In this document: positions 1-8,133 of the stretch, piece by piece
Numbering within the stretch: the first letter of the stretch is position 1
Layout: each line of letters begins with the position of its first letter
NCBI GenBank assembly: GCA_030682795.1
Contig: JAUXNJ010000044.1
Location: forward strand, 1-64,000
From: Sphingobacteriaceae bacterium
GTDB taxonomy: Bacteria; Bacteroidota; Bacteroidia; UBA7662
Direction of reading: 5' to 3'
DNA length: 64,000 bases
Made by a program: the position numbers and the translations under genes
Notes under the pieces: model-generated
Told to the model about the DNA's origin: nothing
Databases searched by the model: none
Seen by the model: only the letters and a program-made list of their open reading frames with translations

Positions 1-79
1 CGAAGGTCTTGCCTTCATACATCTCTTTGATAGCTTGTTTTTTGAAAGCTTCAAAGTCAAACTTCTCTGTTGTGTCCAT
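1..79 (-). CDS. IS256-family transposase, N-terminal fragment
   Basis: An ATG at 77-79 on the minus strand opens a frame that runs off the window start, giving 26 residues (MDTTEKFDFEAFKKQ, then AIKEMYEGKTF). The pattern of F-D-F-E-x-F-K, then A-I, then G-K is typical of the first residues of IS256-type (mutator, DDE) transposases in Bacteroidota, which continue into a catalytic domain not visible here. The family call rests on this short N-terminus and on the IS-like terminus just upstream, so it is moderate. Confidence 0.55.
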   Translation of the reverse strand, partial: MDTTEKFDFEAFKKQAIKEMYEGKTF

Positions 80-140
80 TTTTTAACTGATAATCAAGTT
101 TACGAAAATTTAAACTTGACACAGTTTAATTTACACCCTC
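1..140 (-). mobile_element. Right end of an IS256-like insertion sequence (partial)
   Basis: This is the end of an insertion sequence that continues beyond base 1. It holds the 5' end of a transposase gene and about 60 bases of AT-rich leader. The probable terminus is near base 140, where the outward minus-strand sequence starts GAGGGTGTAAATTAAACTG. That sequence interrupts the neighbouring fic gene and supplies its last four codons and stop. The boundary is inferred because the other end is outside the window, so neither the terminal inverted repeats nor a target duplication can be compared. Confidence 0.55.
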
Positions 141-1142
141 GCTTAGATTGTTTTGCTCGTAGAATATCAGCATTGCCTTTTTATAATCGGCAGTTTCGAC
201 GGTTCTGAATGAAATTGGGCAATAATGATGCGTAATCAAAATGCCATTTGCTACAATTCTGGCTACTCTTTTGTTTCCATCCATAAAGGCTTGAATATAG
301 CTTAGCAAGACCAGCACCAGCAATGCCTTCTCAAACACGTTTTTCTTACTGTTGATTACGCTGCAGGCATCCTGTAAGGAATCTCTTATTTGATGCTCAT
401 TATCTAATGGGATATAATCAGTTCCGCCGATGCGCACTAATTCCCTACGCAAATTTCGTTGTACATCAAGTTTCTCAACGAGCATGCTATGTATATCCTC
501 AATGTCTCGAATTTTTAGCGCTTCAAAAAAGCCGGGGTTTTGCAATAAAAAATCAATGGCTTTTTTATGGTTCAGGAGCATGATTGCTTCTTCTACCGTT
601 TTGCCATTTGCCGTTTGCTGTTCCTTCAAAAGCCTTTCCGTGTCTAGTAAACTATAGGTGTTGCCTTCAATTTGTGAAGATTTCCAAGTTAAATCGATAG
701 ATAATCGCTCCAGCTCCATTTGATATGCGGCCGGCGATAGTTTACTAATATTTTCCTCATATTGTTTTTGTAGACTTTGTAATGCTTCCATTTCCTCGTC
801 TGTAAATAATTGAACACCTGCTATGGATTCAATTAATTCAAAATTGAAACGGTTTTTGATTTTCCTGTTTTCAGAGCTAAAATATTCGTCCATATCAATT
901 GGATAGATAAACTGGTATTCAGGTGTTAAGGAGTATTTTAGCCCTTTTCCTTTACCAGCGCTCGTAACAAGGTTCATTTTTGCAAATTCACCACCAAGTC
1001 GTCTTTTCACCGTACTGAGCGACATGGAGAAATTCGGATCCAAGTTCACAAGTCCTTCATGTATGTCAGGCGCTGACGTTTTGGGATGGTCTTTCAGATA
1101 GCTCAGTATCATCTTTTCCGCTCTGTTCATCATGTTAGTCAT
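126..1142 (-). CDS. Winged-helix Fic-domain protein, C-terminus truncated by IS insertion
   Basis: The 338-residue protein has an N-terminal winged-helix-like segment (about residues 5-75) and a Fic domain (about 105-330). Fic enzymes usually transfer AMP to target proteins. The class II inhibitory motif (S/T)xxxE(G/N) is present (S155 to E159-G160). The active-site loop at 284-295 reads QAFMDGNKRVAR, so the usual catalytic His is Gln. The last four residues and the stop come from the IS end, and relatives of this type normally continue for roughly 25 more residues, so the C-terminus is probably lost. The first ATG (1140-1142) sits just downstream of a TTGACCGATA site, and M4 or M5 are alternative starts. 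The mix of DNA-binding domain and pseudo-active Fic fold suggests a regulator that may control itself. That role is inference. Confidence 0.8.
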   Translation of the reverse strand: MTNMMNRAEKMILSYLKDHPKTSAPDIHEGLVNLDPNFSMSLSTVKRRLGGEFAKMNLVTSAGKGKGLKYSLTPEYQFIYPIDMDEYFSSENRKIKNRFNFELIESIAGVQLFTDEEMEALQSLQKQYEENISKLSPAAYQMELERLSIDLTWKSSQIEGNTYSLLDTERLLKEQQTANGKTVEEAIMLLNHKKAIDFLLQNPGFFEALKIRDIEDIHSMLVEKLDVQRNLRRELVRIGGTDYIPLDNEHQIRDSLQDACSVINSKKNVFEKALLVLVLLSYIQAFMDGNKRVARIVANGILITHHYCPISFRTVETADYKKAMLIFYEQNNLSEGVN

Positions 1143-1557
1143 TTATCGGTCAAAGTAATGTGTTTTATCGTTCAAATATAGCCATTTAACGAGTATGAAA
1201 CCACAAAACTTGACCGATATTTTATTTATCGGTCATTTAGTTTTGTTTTTCAGGTCAAATTAAAATTAAATTGGGTGCTAAATTGCATTTGATTGAACGA
1301 AATAATTGACCGGCATTTTCATTCACAGCCCTTCGTTCCAATCATTTGCTTATCCACCATTCAATCACCAACTTATTCTCTCGCAGTAAATTAGAAATTT
1401 GCTGTATTCTTGCTAAACAGAAGGATGGCATAGGTTGTCCTTTTTTTTGCCCGTTTGGGCACAGCTGGACTTGGCCAGATGGTAATGTGCTCTTTAAACA
1501 GGACAAATGCTTTAAAGCCAAATTTCCTGACTAACTTACAGGGACTAAACCAAAAAA
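1143..1557. other. Intergenic region between fic and the DoxX pair
   Basis: Besides the half-site array in its left part, the region holds a short hairpin (TGCCC-GTTT-GGGCA, around 1448-1461) preceded by a T run. A 62-codon frame at 1346-1534 has no recognisable features, and I do not call it a gene. Confidence 0.5.
1144..1313. promoter_or_regulatory. Array of TTGACCGATA half-sites upstream of the fic gene
   Basis: Two direct copies in the orientation TATCGGTCAA (1144-1153) and TATCGTTCAA (1166-1175) start 22 bp apart. A perfect 9-7-9 inverted repeat, TGACCGATA (1211-1219) and TATCGGTCA (1227-1235), follows. Two further half-sites are TTGAACGA (1293-1300) and TTGACCGG (1306-1313). The first site abuts the fic start codon. 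The most natural reading is an operator bound by the winged helix of the Fic protein, which is inference. Confidence 0.5.
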
Positions 1558-1893
1558 ATGGAAAACCTGATCATAATTGTACAGCTAGCCGTTGCCTTAT
1601 CGGTAGCCTTTGTTTGGATTTTTAGATTTCACAACGTAGAAAAGGAGTTTAACCAATTTGGGTTACCTGTTACCGTGCGGAGCTTTGTGGGTGCCGCCAA
1701 AACCGCCTTGGCCACACTGCTTTTGGTGGGCATTTGGTATCCTGAGTTTGTGATGATTCCTGCGGCGCTCATGGGCTTTTTTATGGTGTCGGCCCAGTAT
1801 TTTCACTTCAAGGCCAAAAATCCTTTTCAACAACGTTTGCCTTCGCTCATCCTTTTGCTGTTGTGTTTGTTCTTAGTAGGAACAGCACTTTAG
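1558..1893 (+). CDS. DoxX-like family membrane protein (first of pair)
   Basis: The 111-residue protein has four predicted transmembrane segments (about residues 4-22, 42-60, 64-82 and 93-110). A short loop contains F-x-x-F-G-L-P, followed by a small-residue-rich second helix, which is the pattern of small DoxX-like proteins in Bacteroidota. The function of these proteins is not well established; some are linked to quinone or redox chemistry in the inner membrane. It is followed after 7 bases by a second gene of the same kind, so the two are probably co-transcribed and may act as a heteromer. Confidence 0.65.
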   Translation: MENLIIIVQLAVALSVAFVWIFRFHNVEKEFNQFGLPVTVRSFVGAAKTALATLLLVGIWYPEFVMIPAALMGFFMVSAQYFHFKAKNPFQQRLPSLILLLLCLFLVGTAL

Positions 1894-1900
1894 CAACTTA

Positions 1901-2239
1901 ATGATGACCATCCACACCTTTTTGGTGCTCCTCTCGAGTGGGGCATTTTTTATTTATGGTATTTCTTACTTCGTAACGCCGCACATGAAGGAGGAGTTTA
2001 AGCGTTTTGGCTTGGAAAAGCTGGGCCTCATGACCATTGTGTTGGAGTTTGCAGGCGCAGCTGGGCTCTTGGTAGGACTGCTTTTTAATCCCCTGCTTAT
2101 TTTTTCGTCCTTGGGCTTGGCCCTGTTGATGTTTGCAGCGGTGGTGGTGCGGGTGCAGCGCAGAGACAGCTTATGGATTTCGTTGCCAGCCCTGTTTTTT
2201 ATGTTTTTGAACGCCTATATCTGCTGGGCGGCAGTTTAA
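1901..2239 (+). CDS. DoxX-like family membrane protein (second of pair)
   Basis: The 112-residue protein has four hydrophobic segments and repeats the plan of the preceding gene: F-K-R-F-G-L in the first loop, then a Gly/Ala-rich helix with L-E-F-A-G-A-A-G. The two proteins look like diverged paralogues from a tandem duplication. The start is the first of two adjacent ATGs (1901, 1904). The stop lies about 30 bases from the convergent tsaC gene, with no clear terminator hairpin between them. Confidence 0.65.
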   Translation: MMTIHTFLVLLSSGAFFIYGISYFVTPHMKEEFKRFGLEKLGLMTIVLEFAGAAGLLVGLLFNPLLIFSSLGLALLMFAAVVVRVQRRDSLWISLPALFFMFLNAYICWAAV

Positions 2240-2267
2240 AAGGCAGTATTTGGGCTTTGACGGCCTG

Positions 2268-3233
2268 TTATGGGGTAACCGCTCGCTTCAGCCGGTCGTT
2301 GATAGCGCGGCCCAAGCCAATTTCAGGCGCTTTTTCTACCAAAATAAGGTCGAAGGTACTGTTGTCGAGCTCGCGCAACAGGGCAAACAGCCGATTGGCC
2401 GCTTGTTTGAAGTCGCCCGAGGGGCTGAGTATAAACTGCTGCTTCAAGGGAACATGCGCCAAAGGCTCGCTGAAGCGCAACCAGGCGGTTTTGGAGAAGT
2501 CAGCCAGTGGCTCGTTTGTAGCACTTGCCGGCTCCTGGGCCCAGCGCAAGCGTTTGTTTGGGGCGTAGTGCTTGAGCAACATGCCTGGCGCCTTCGGGTT
2601 GGAGCTGCTGGTTTGCAAGGCCAATTTTTGTCCTACTGCCGCCTCTAACTGCTCCAATGCCAATCCCCCCAAACGCAATACTTTAGGTGCCGCAATGCTG
2701 AGGTCGATGATGGTGCTTTCGAGGCCAATTTCGCAGGCTCCTCCATCCAAAATATAAGCAATTTTATCGCCGAGCTGGTCGGCTACGTGTTGGGCGGTGG
2801 TAGGACTCACATAGCCAAAAGGATTGGCACTCGGCGCTGCCAAAGGAAAATCGAGTTGCTGCAGCAATTGCAGCGTGAGCGGATGGTTGGGAATGCGGAT
2901 GCCCACGGTGGGTTGGCCCGAACTTACCAAATCGGGGATGCGGGTGTTTTTGGGGAGGATGAAAGTGATGGGGCCAGGACAAAAAGCCGCTGCTAGTTGG
3001 TAGGCCAGGTCTGGAATGTTTTGACAATAAGCCTGTGCTTGCTCAAAACTGGCCAAATGAACGATCAATGGATCAAAAGCGGGCCGGTTTTTGGCCTCAA
3101 AAATGCTGGCCACGGCCACCGGGTCGAGGGCATTGGCTGCCAAGCCGTATACTGTTTCGGTGGGAATGCCCACAAGCTTGCCCGCACGCAGCTGTGCGGC
3201 AGCAAAATGGAGGTCGGTTCCGAGCTTGTTCAT
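2268..3233 (-). CDS. tsaC: L-threonylcarbamoyladenylate synthase (Sua5 type)
   Basis: This enzyme makes threonylcarbamoyl-AMP from threonine, bicarbonate and ATP, the first step of the t6A37 modification of ANN-reading tRNAs in the cytoplasm. The 321 residues comprise an N-terminal YrdC domain (about 10-195), with GIPTETVYGLAANA near the start and SANPFGYVSPT around residue 135, and a C-terminal Sua5 domain (about 215-321). The two are joined by the linker APGMLLKHYAP. The two-domain length matches Sua5 rather than the short TsaC form. The gene stands alone between convergent and divergent neighbours. Confidence 0.93.
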   Translation of the reverse strand: MNKLGTDLHFAAAQLRAGKLVGIPTETVYGLAANALDPVAVASIFEAKNRPAFDPLIVHLASFEQAQAYCQNIPDLAYQLAAAFCPGPITFILPKNTRIPDLVSSGQPTVGIRIPNHPLTLQLLQQLDFPLAAPSANPFGYVSPTTAQHVADQLGDKIAYILDGGACEIGLESTIIDLSIAAPKVLRLGGLALEQLEAAVGQKLALQTSSSNPKAPGMLLKHYAPNKRLRWAQEPASATNEPLADFSKTAWLRFSEPLAHVPLKQQFILSPSGDFKQAANRLFALLRELDNSTFDLILVEKAPEIGLGRAINDRLKRAVTP

Positions 3234-3311
3234 CCCCTCAAAATTACAGGAAAGGCCTCTTTTTTTGCAGAAAAACTGATTTTCCGTATATTAGAAGGTT
3301 GAAACCGTTGT

Positions 3312-3815
3312 ATGAAGCAGAAATGGATGCTGTTTGGGTGTGTATGTTTAGTCGTTGTAACAACGACTGCTTGCGGAAAGAAGGCAACGGAATCGGGCCA
3401 ATTGCAGGCTGCTGTTTCCTCTGAAAATTATGTAAAAGTGATTGAAACCCCGCTGAACCAGCCTGTTTTTGAGGTAAAATCGGTTCGTGCTGATTGGGTG
3501 AATGGGTTCATTAACATTGCCATTACTTCCAAAAGCGGCAGCATGCTGCAAGTGAATGGCATCGCAGAAAAAGATTTTAAAACAGGTCGTTTGTTTGGAG
3601 ATGCTTTTCGCTTGGTGTATTTACCAGGAGGCTTTGTGGCGGCTTGCACTTCCTCTGAAAAGCATGTGAACTACCTACAATTGCTACAAAAGCCAGATCA
3701 AACTTGGTTGCTTTCGCTTCAAGGCAAAGTGTTTTGCGAAAGCAGTCACCTTGAATTTGATTTACAAGTGGGTTTCGACCAACCCGAACGCAGCTTTGTA
3801 GCGCCAAACCATTAA
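3312..3815 (+). CDS. Hypothetical lipoprotein
   Basis: The 167-residue protein begins with a lipoprotein signal peptide: MKQK, a hydrophobic core, then V-T-T-T-A-C-G with the lipobox Cys near residue 21. The mature part is predicted mostly beta and has two further cysteines (about residues 114 and 143) that could pair. I recognise no family. It lies 24 bases upstream of the S8 protease gene and could be co-expressed with it. Confidence 0.6.
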   Translation: MKQKWMLFGCVCLVVVTTTACGKKATESGQLQAAVSSENYVKVIETPLNQPVFEVKSVRADWVNGFINIAITSKSGSMLQVNGIAEKDFKTGRLFGDAFRLVYLPGGFVAACTSSEKHVNYLQLLQKPDQTWLLSLQGKVFCESSHLEFDLQVGFDQPERSFVAPNH

Positions 3816-3839
3816 TATCAGTTATACGTATTTATAAGC

Positions 3840-6800
3840 ATGAAGAATTTTACATTGAGTTGGGTGCTGTTGTTGGCATCGGTTACAGTTGTTTTTGGTC
3901 AGGTAGATTTGCCAGCTTTGAAGCAACTAAATCTTCAATTACAAAAACAAGAACAGCCGGCGCAAGCTGCTTTGGCTGCTTGGGCCAAAGAACGCGGCTT
4001 GAAGCTGCGTTGGACCGATAAAGAAGGCCGCATCATTCAGTTGATGGGCGTGGATGAGTCGGGCATGCCGATGTATTTTATCACCAACAATGTGGTAGCT
4101 GCCAACAGCACGGCTACTTCGCGGGTGTGGCCGGGGGCTGCTTTGGGTTACAATTTGGCAGGACAAGGCATGACTGTTGGCGAATGGGATGGGGGAGCCA
4201 CGCGCCTCACGCACCAGGAGTTTGGCGGTAGGGCCGTGCAGGTGGATGGAGCTACAACTTTGAGCGACCATGCCACACACGTGGCAGGCACCATGATTGC
4301 CGCCGGCGTGCAGCCAAGTGCAAGAGGAATGGCTTATATGGCGCAACTGGCCACGAACGACTGGAATAACGACAATGCAGAAATGACTTTGGCAGCACAA
4401 AACGGCTTGTTGGTATCGAACCACAGCTATGGCCAAATTGCGGGATGGCACAGTAGCGGAGGTATTTGGTATTGGTACGGCAATCCAGCCATTAGCGAAA
4501 CCCTCGATTGGAACTTCGGCTTTTATAACAGCAAGGCCCAGCAGTGGGATAATATTGCAGTGAACAATCCTTTTTATCTCATTGTAAAATCGGCGGGCAA
4601 CAACCGCAATCAAGGGCCAGCTGCAGGTACGTCACACCAGGTACGTGGAGCTAACGGGGCCTGGACTACCAGTACTACTGTTCGCCCGCCCAGTGGGCCG
4701 TATGATTGTCTGCCTACCTATTCCGTGGCCAAAAACATCCTCACCATTGGAGCGGTAAACGACCTCAATAACGGTTGGCAATCAGCCGCTGGGGTGAGTA
4801 TGTCGTCGTTTTCGAGCTGGGGACCAACTGACGATGGCCGCATTAAGCCCGACATAGTGGGCAATGGTGTGGGCTTGTATTCGAGCTACAGTGGTTCTAA
4901 TACGGCATATGCATCTATCAGTGGCACGAGTATGTCGGGACCAAACGTGGCTGGCAGTCTGATTCTCATTCAACAACACTATCAGGCCGTGCGCCAAACT
5001 TTTATGCGTTCGGCCACGCTCAAATCTTTGGCCATTCATACAGCTGACGAAGCTGGCCCTCATCCTGGTCCTGACTATATGTTTGGCTGGGGTTTATTGA
5101 ATACCGCTAAAGCGGTACAATTAATCGACAATGTAGATGGGGTGTCGTTACTCGAAGAACGGGTGTTGCAAAATCAGCAGCAAATGGATATCAATGCTTG
5201 GCATCCAACGGCAGGGCCGTTGAAAGTGAGTATTGCCTGGACCGATCCAGCGGGCACGGTACCAGCCGCCTCTTTAAATCCCACTACGCCGCAATTGGTA
5301 AACGATCTTGATATCCGCTTGATTCACGTGCCAACGGGCACTAATTATTTCCCTTGGTCGCTTGATCCTGCCAACCCGGCTGCTGCTGCACAGCCTGGCG
5401 ATAACATTCGTGATAATGTGGAACAGGTGTTTGTGGCCAATGCACCTCCGGGTGAGTACATAGTGCGCATAACGCACAAGGGTAATTTGCGATTGAACCA
5501 GCCGCAGCATTTCGGATTTGTGGCTACTGGTTTGGTGAAGGAAGTTACAGCGGCTTTTACTGCCAATAAAAAGTTTATTTGCAGTGGCGATAGTGTTCGT
5601 TTTACGAATGCAAGTTCGGGTGGTAATAATCTGTTGTGGTTGTTTCCTGGCGGTTCGCCGGCTACTGATACGGCCATGAACCCAGTGGTGAGCTATGCAG
5701 CCAATGGGGTATATGCTGTAACTTTAATTGTAACTGGTCCCCAAGGCAGTGATACCTTAGTAGAAAATGGCTTTGTACGTGTAGGAACGGGCTTTAACCT
5801 GCCATTTACAGAAGATTTTGAAACGGCTGAGCCATTGCAAAATGGCTGGAAAATTGAAAATCCTGACTCAGCTCGCAGCTGGGAGCTGTTTACAGTAGGG
5901 GGGACAACCCCTGGCAATAAAGCCATGCGTCTTGATTTTTTTGCCTACAACAATGCCATTGGGCAACGCGACAGGTTGATTAGCCCGCCACTTAATTTGA
6001 GTGGTTTAGCCAGTGCGAGTTTAAATTTTCAGCATGCCTATCGTGCTTACAGTGCCTCAAACAGCGATTCCTTGCGAATTAGGATCTCTACAGATTGTCA
6101 ACAAACATGGACAACTATTTTGAGCGTTGGTGGAAGCAGTCTAGCCACAATGGCCAATAGCACAACCGCCTTTGTGCCTAATGCAGCGGGTAACTGGTGT
6201 GGTGCAGCTACCAATTTGGCATGTTTTAATTTGAGTTTAAACGCCTTTACGGGTAACACCATGGTCTTTGTTCAATTTGAAACCGTTAATGGTTACGGTA
6301 ACAATTTATATATCGACAATATTGTAGTTACCGGAGTTCCGAATGTGGTACCTGCCGCGGTTTTTCAGCAAAACAATACGCGCTTTTGTGCTGGAGGCAG
6401 TGTGCAATTTAGTGATCAGTCGAGCGGTATTCCCAGCAGCCGTCAATGGTTGTTCCCTGGCGGAACCCCTGCAACCTCTACCGATTCGCAGCCGGTAGTT
6501 ACTTACACCAGTGCGGGCACCTATAATGTGACGCTCATTGTTTCAAATCAAGTAGGAAGCGATACATTGGTGATGGTGGGAGCGGTGCGCGTAGACAGCA
6601 TTCCGACGCCTACCTTAACAGCTTTTAGTGCTATGTGTACTACCGATGGGGTGCTTACCCTAACTGGTGGTTCACCAGCAGGAGGCTATTATTCGGGACC
6701 AGGTGTGATAAACAATAACCAATTTGATCCGGCGGTAGCAGGAGCAGGACTGCACAGTATTTTTTATACAGTGGAGCAAAACGGATGCACGGGTACTGCA

Positions 6801-7733
6801 CAGCAACTCCTGGAGGTAAATGCAACACCACAACCTATTTTAGGCATATTAATGCCACAATGTGTTCAAAACGCAGCTTTCACGCTTACGCAGGGACTTC
6901 CTGCTGGTGGGGTATATAGTGGTCCAGGTGTAAGTAATGGTCAATTCGACCCTGGGCTTGCTGGGGTTGGGACCCATAATCTTACTTATACCCTCAACAA
7001 TAATGGATGTGTGAATCAAGTTTCTGCGGCTATCGTAGTTACTGCTGCGCCGCAAGCGAGTATTCAGCCGTTGGAGGCTTTGTGTACCTCTACAGCTACG
7101 CGTCTTTTGGTGGGTCAGCCTAATGGGGGTACTTTCAGTGGTACGGGAGTAAATTTTGGCGTCTTTAATCCAGCGATAGCAGGGCCAGGCAACCATACGG
7201 TTACCTATCAGGTAAATATAAATGGTTGTCAGAGCACAGCCGATATTCAGGTGGTGGTAAGTCAAACTCCCCCACAGCCTGTAATTCAGGTGCAAGGTGG
7301 TGTTTTATTGTCGAGTGCTAGTGATAGCAATCAGTGGTATCTCAACGGGCAACCAATCGCAGGTGCTATGACTAGCAGCTATCAACCTATTCAAAATGGG
7401 CTGTATCAGGTAAGGGTGCTTAATGGTTTATGCAGCTCTATTTTGTCTGCTCCGTTTGAAGTCATTCATGTTGGTGTACAAGGGCTAGAAGCTGCAGGTA
7501 TTCGGCTATATCCTAATCCGAGTGACGGCCAGGTATTTCTTGATTTGAGTGCCTTTCCAGAAAATCAAATCCATTTAGCGATTTATAATGCCATAGGACA
7601 AGAGGTGAGGCAGGAAGTAGTGCTTAGTGGTGCCGTTCACACGCTCGATTTACAGGGTTTTGCGCAAGGATTGTATTTTGTTCGACTGCTTGTTGACGGT
7701 AAACAGTATGTGGGAAGTGTGCTGATGAAATAG
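3840..7733 (+). CDS. Secreted S8 (subtilisin-like) serine protease with PKD domains and T9SS sorting domain
   Basis: The 1297-residue exported protease has a signal peptide (1-20, ending VFG-Q) and a subtilase domain (about 95-430). The catalytic triad is D117 (GEWDGG), H147 (DHATHVAGT) and S364 (ISGTSMSGP). A jelly-roll P-like domain follows to about residue 575. Next come a PKD domain (about 578-650), a MAM/jelly-roll-like domain with E-D-F-E near its start (about 655-835), a second PKD domain (about 840-920), and three copies of a ~70-residue module centred on YSGPGV (about 930-1145). The T9SS type A sorting domain (about 1220-1297) begins IRLYPNPSDGQ and ends with basic VLMK. The product is probably secreted and anchored or released by T9SS. 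No T9SS machinery genes lie in the window. Confidence 0.9.
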   Translation: MKNFTLSWVLLLASVTVVFGQVDLPALKQLNLQLQKQEQPAQAALAAWAKERGLKLRWTDKEGRIIQLMGVDESGMPMYFITNNVVAANSTATSRVWPGAALGYNLAGQGMTVGEWDGGATRLTHQEFGGRAVQVDGATTLSDHATHVAGTMIAAGVQPSARGMAYMAQLATNDWNNDNAEMTLAAQNGLLVSNHSYGQIAGWHSSGGIWYWYGNPAISETLDWNFGFYNSKAQQWDNIAVNNPFYLIVKSAGNNRNQGPAAGTSHQVRGANGAWTTSTTVRPPSGPYDCLPTYSVAKNILTIGAVNDLNNGWQSAAGVSMSSFSSWGPTDDGRIKPDIVGNGVGLYSSYSGSNTAYASISGTSMSGPNVAGSLILIQQHYQAVRQTFMRSATLKSLAIHTADEAGPHPGPDYMFGWGLLNTAKAVQLIDNVDGVSLLEERVLQNQQQMDINAWHPTAGPLKVSIAWTDPAGTVPAASLNPTTPQLVNDLDIRLIHVPTGTNYFPWSLDPANPAAAAQPGDNIRDNVEQVFVANAPPGEYIVRITHKGNLRLNQPQHFGFVATGLVKEVTAAFTANKKFICSGDSVRFTNASSGGNNLLWLFPGGSPATDTAMNPVVSYAANGVYAVTLIVTGPQGSDTLVENGFVRVGTGFNLPFTEDFETAEPLQNGWKIENPDSARSWELFTVGGTTPGNKAMRLDFFAYNNAIGQRDRLISPPLNLSGLASASLNFQHAYRAYSASNSDSLRIRISTDCQQTWTTILSVGGSSLATMANSTTAFVPNAAGNWCGAATNLACFNLSLNAFTGNTMVFVQFETVNGYGNNLYIDNIVVTGVPNVVPAAVFQQNNTRFCAGGSVQFSDQSSGIPSSRQWLFPGGTPATSTDSQPVVTYTSAGTYNVTLIVSNQVGSDTLVMVGAVRVDSIPTPTLTAFSAMCTTDGVLTLTGGSPAGGYYSGPGVINNNQFDPAVAGAGLHSIFYTVEQNGCTGTAQQLLEVNATPQPILGILMPQCVQNAAFTLTQGLPAGGVYSGPGVSNGQFDPGLAGVGTHNLTYTLNNNGCVNQVSAAIVVTAAPQASIQPLEALCTSTATRLLVGQPNGGTFSGTGVNFGVFNPAIAGPGNHTVTYQVNINGCQSTADIQVVVSQTPPQPVIQVQGGVLLSSASDSNQWYLNGQPIAGAMTSSYQPIQNGLYQVRVLNGLCSSILSAPFEVIHVGVQGLEAAGIRLYPNPSDGQVFLDLSAFPENQIHLAIYNAIGQEVRQEVVLSGAVHTLDLQGFAQGLYFVRLLVDGKQYVGSVLMK

Positions 7734-8133
7734 TAGGCTTTTGATTTTTCAGACCTTAGTTGTACATTTTTGAGAGTTCTAAGTACATCGAATAACTTTA
7801 GACTTGGGTTGTAAAGCTTCGACGACTCCGATTAGCGTACGTAGGACGGCGGTTTTAATGAAATTTTAATCTAATACACAGCGCTAAGGTTTATTAGTGT
7901 TATTTTGTAACATCGTTGTTTAACTCAATAATTCACCCTAAAAAAGCCCATTTATTTCTTGTAAATGGGCTTTTTACTCGAATTTAAAAATCCATGTTAA
8001 GAAGGGCTTAACAACTTGAGGTAGTGTGCCCATAGGCTTGTGGACATGCTATTAGGATGAAAATTTTTATTGCGGATAATTTTTACGTTCTAGTCGTTAT
8101 ATTCGCTCTATTATATTTATTAACCGTGTTACT
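7734..8133. other. 400-base intergenic region between two large T9SS genes
   Basis: It contains a strong hairpin near 7939-7975 and a TATATTCG element at 8098-8105 that could be the -7 box for the next gene. The rest (7740-7930 and 7980-8090) shows nothing that I can interpret. Confidence 0.5.
7939..7975. terminator. Hairpin terminator after the S8 protease gene
   Basis: A perfect 9-bp stem, GCCCATTTA / TAAATGGGC, is flanked by A and T runs, so it could work on both strands. It lies about 205 bases after the protease stop. Confidence 0.75.

Noticed and set aside
1346-1534. 62-codon frame in the fic-DoxX intergenic region
   Set aside because: Unusual composition (Cys, Phe, His rich), no family resemblance and no visible promoter. 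It is probably noncoding.
3939-4613. Minus-strand 224-codon frame
   Set aside because: It is antisense to the catalytic domain of the S8 protease, where all triad motifs are read on the plus strand.
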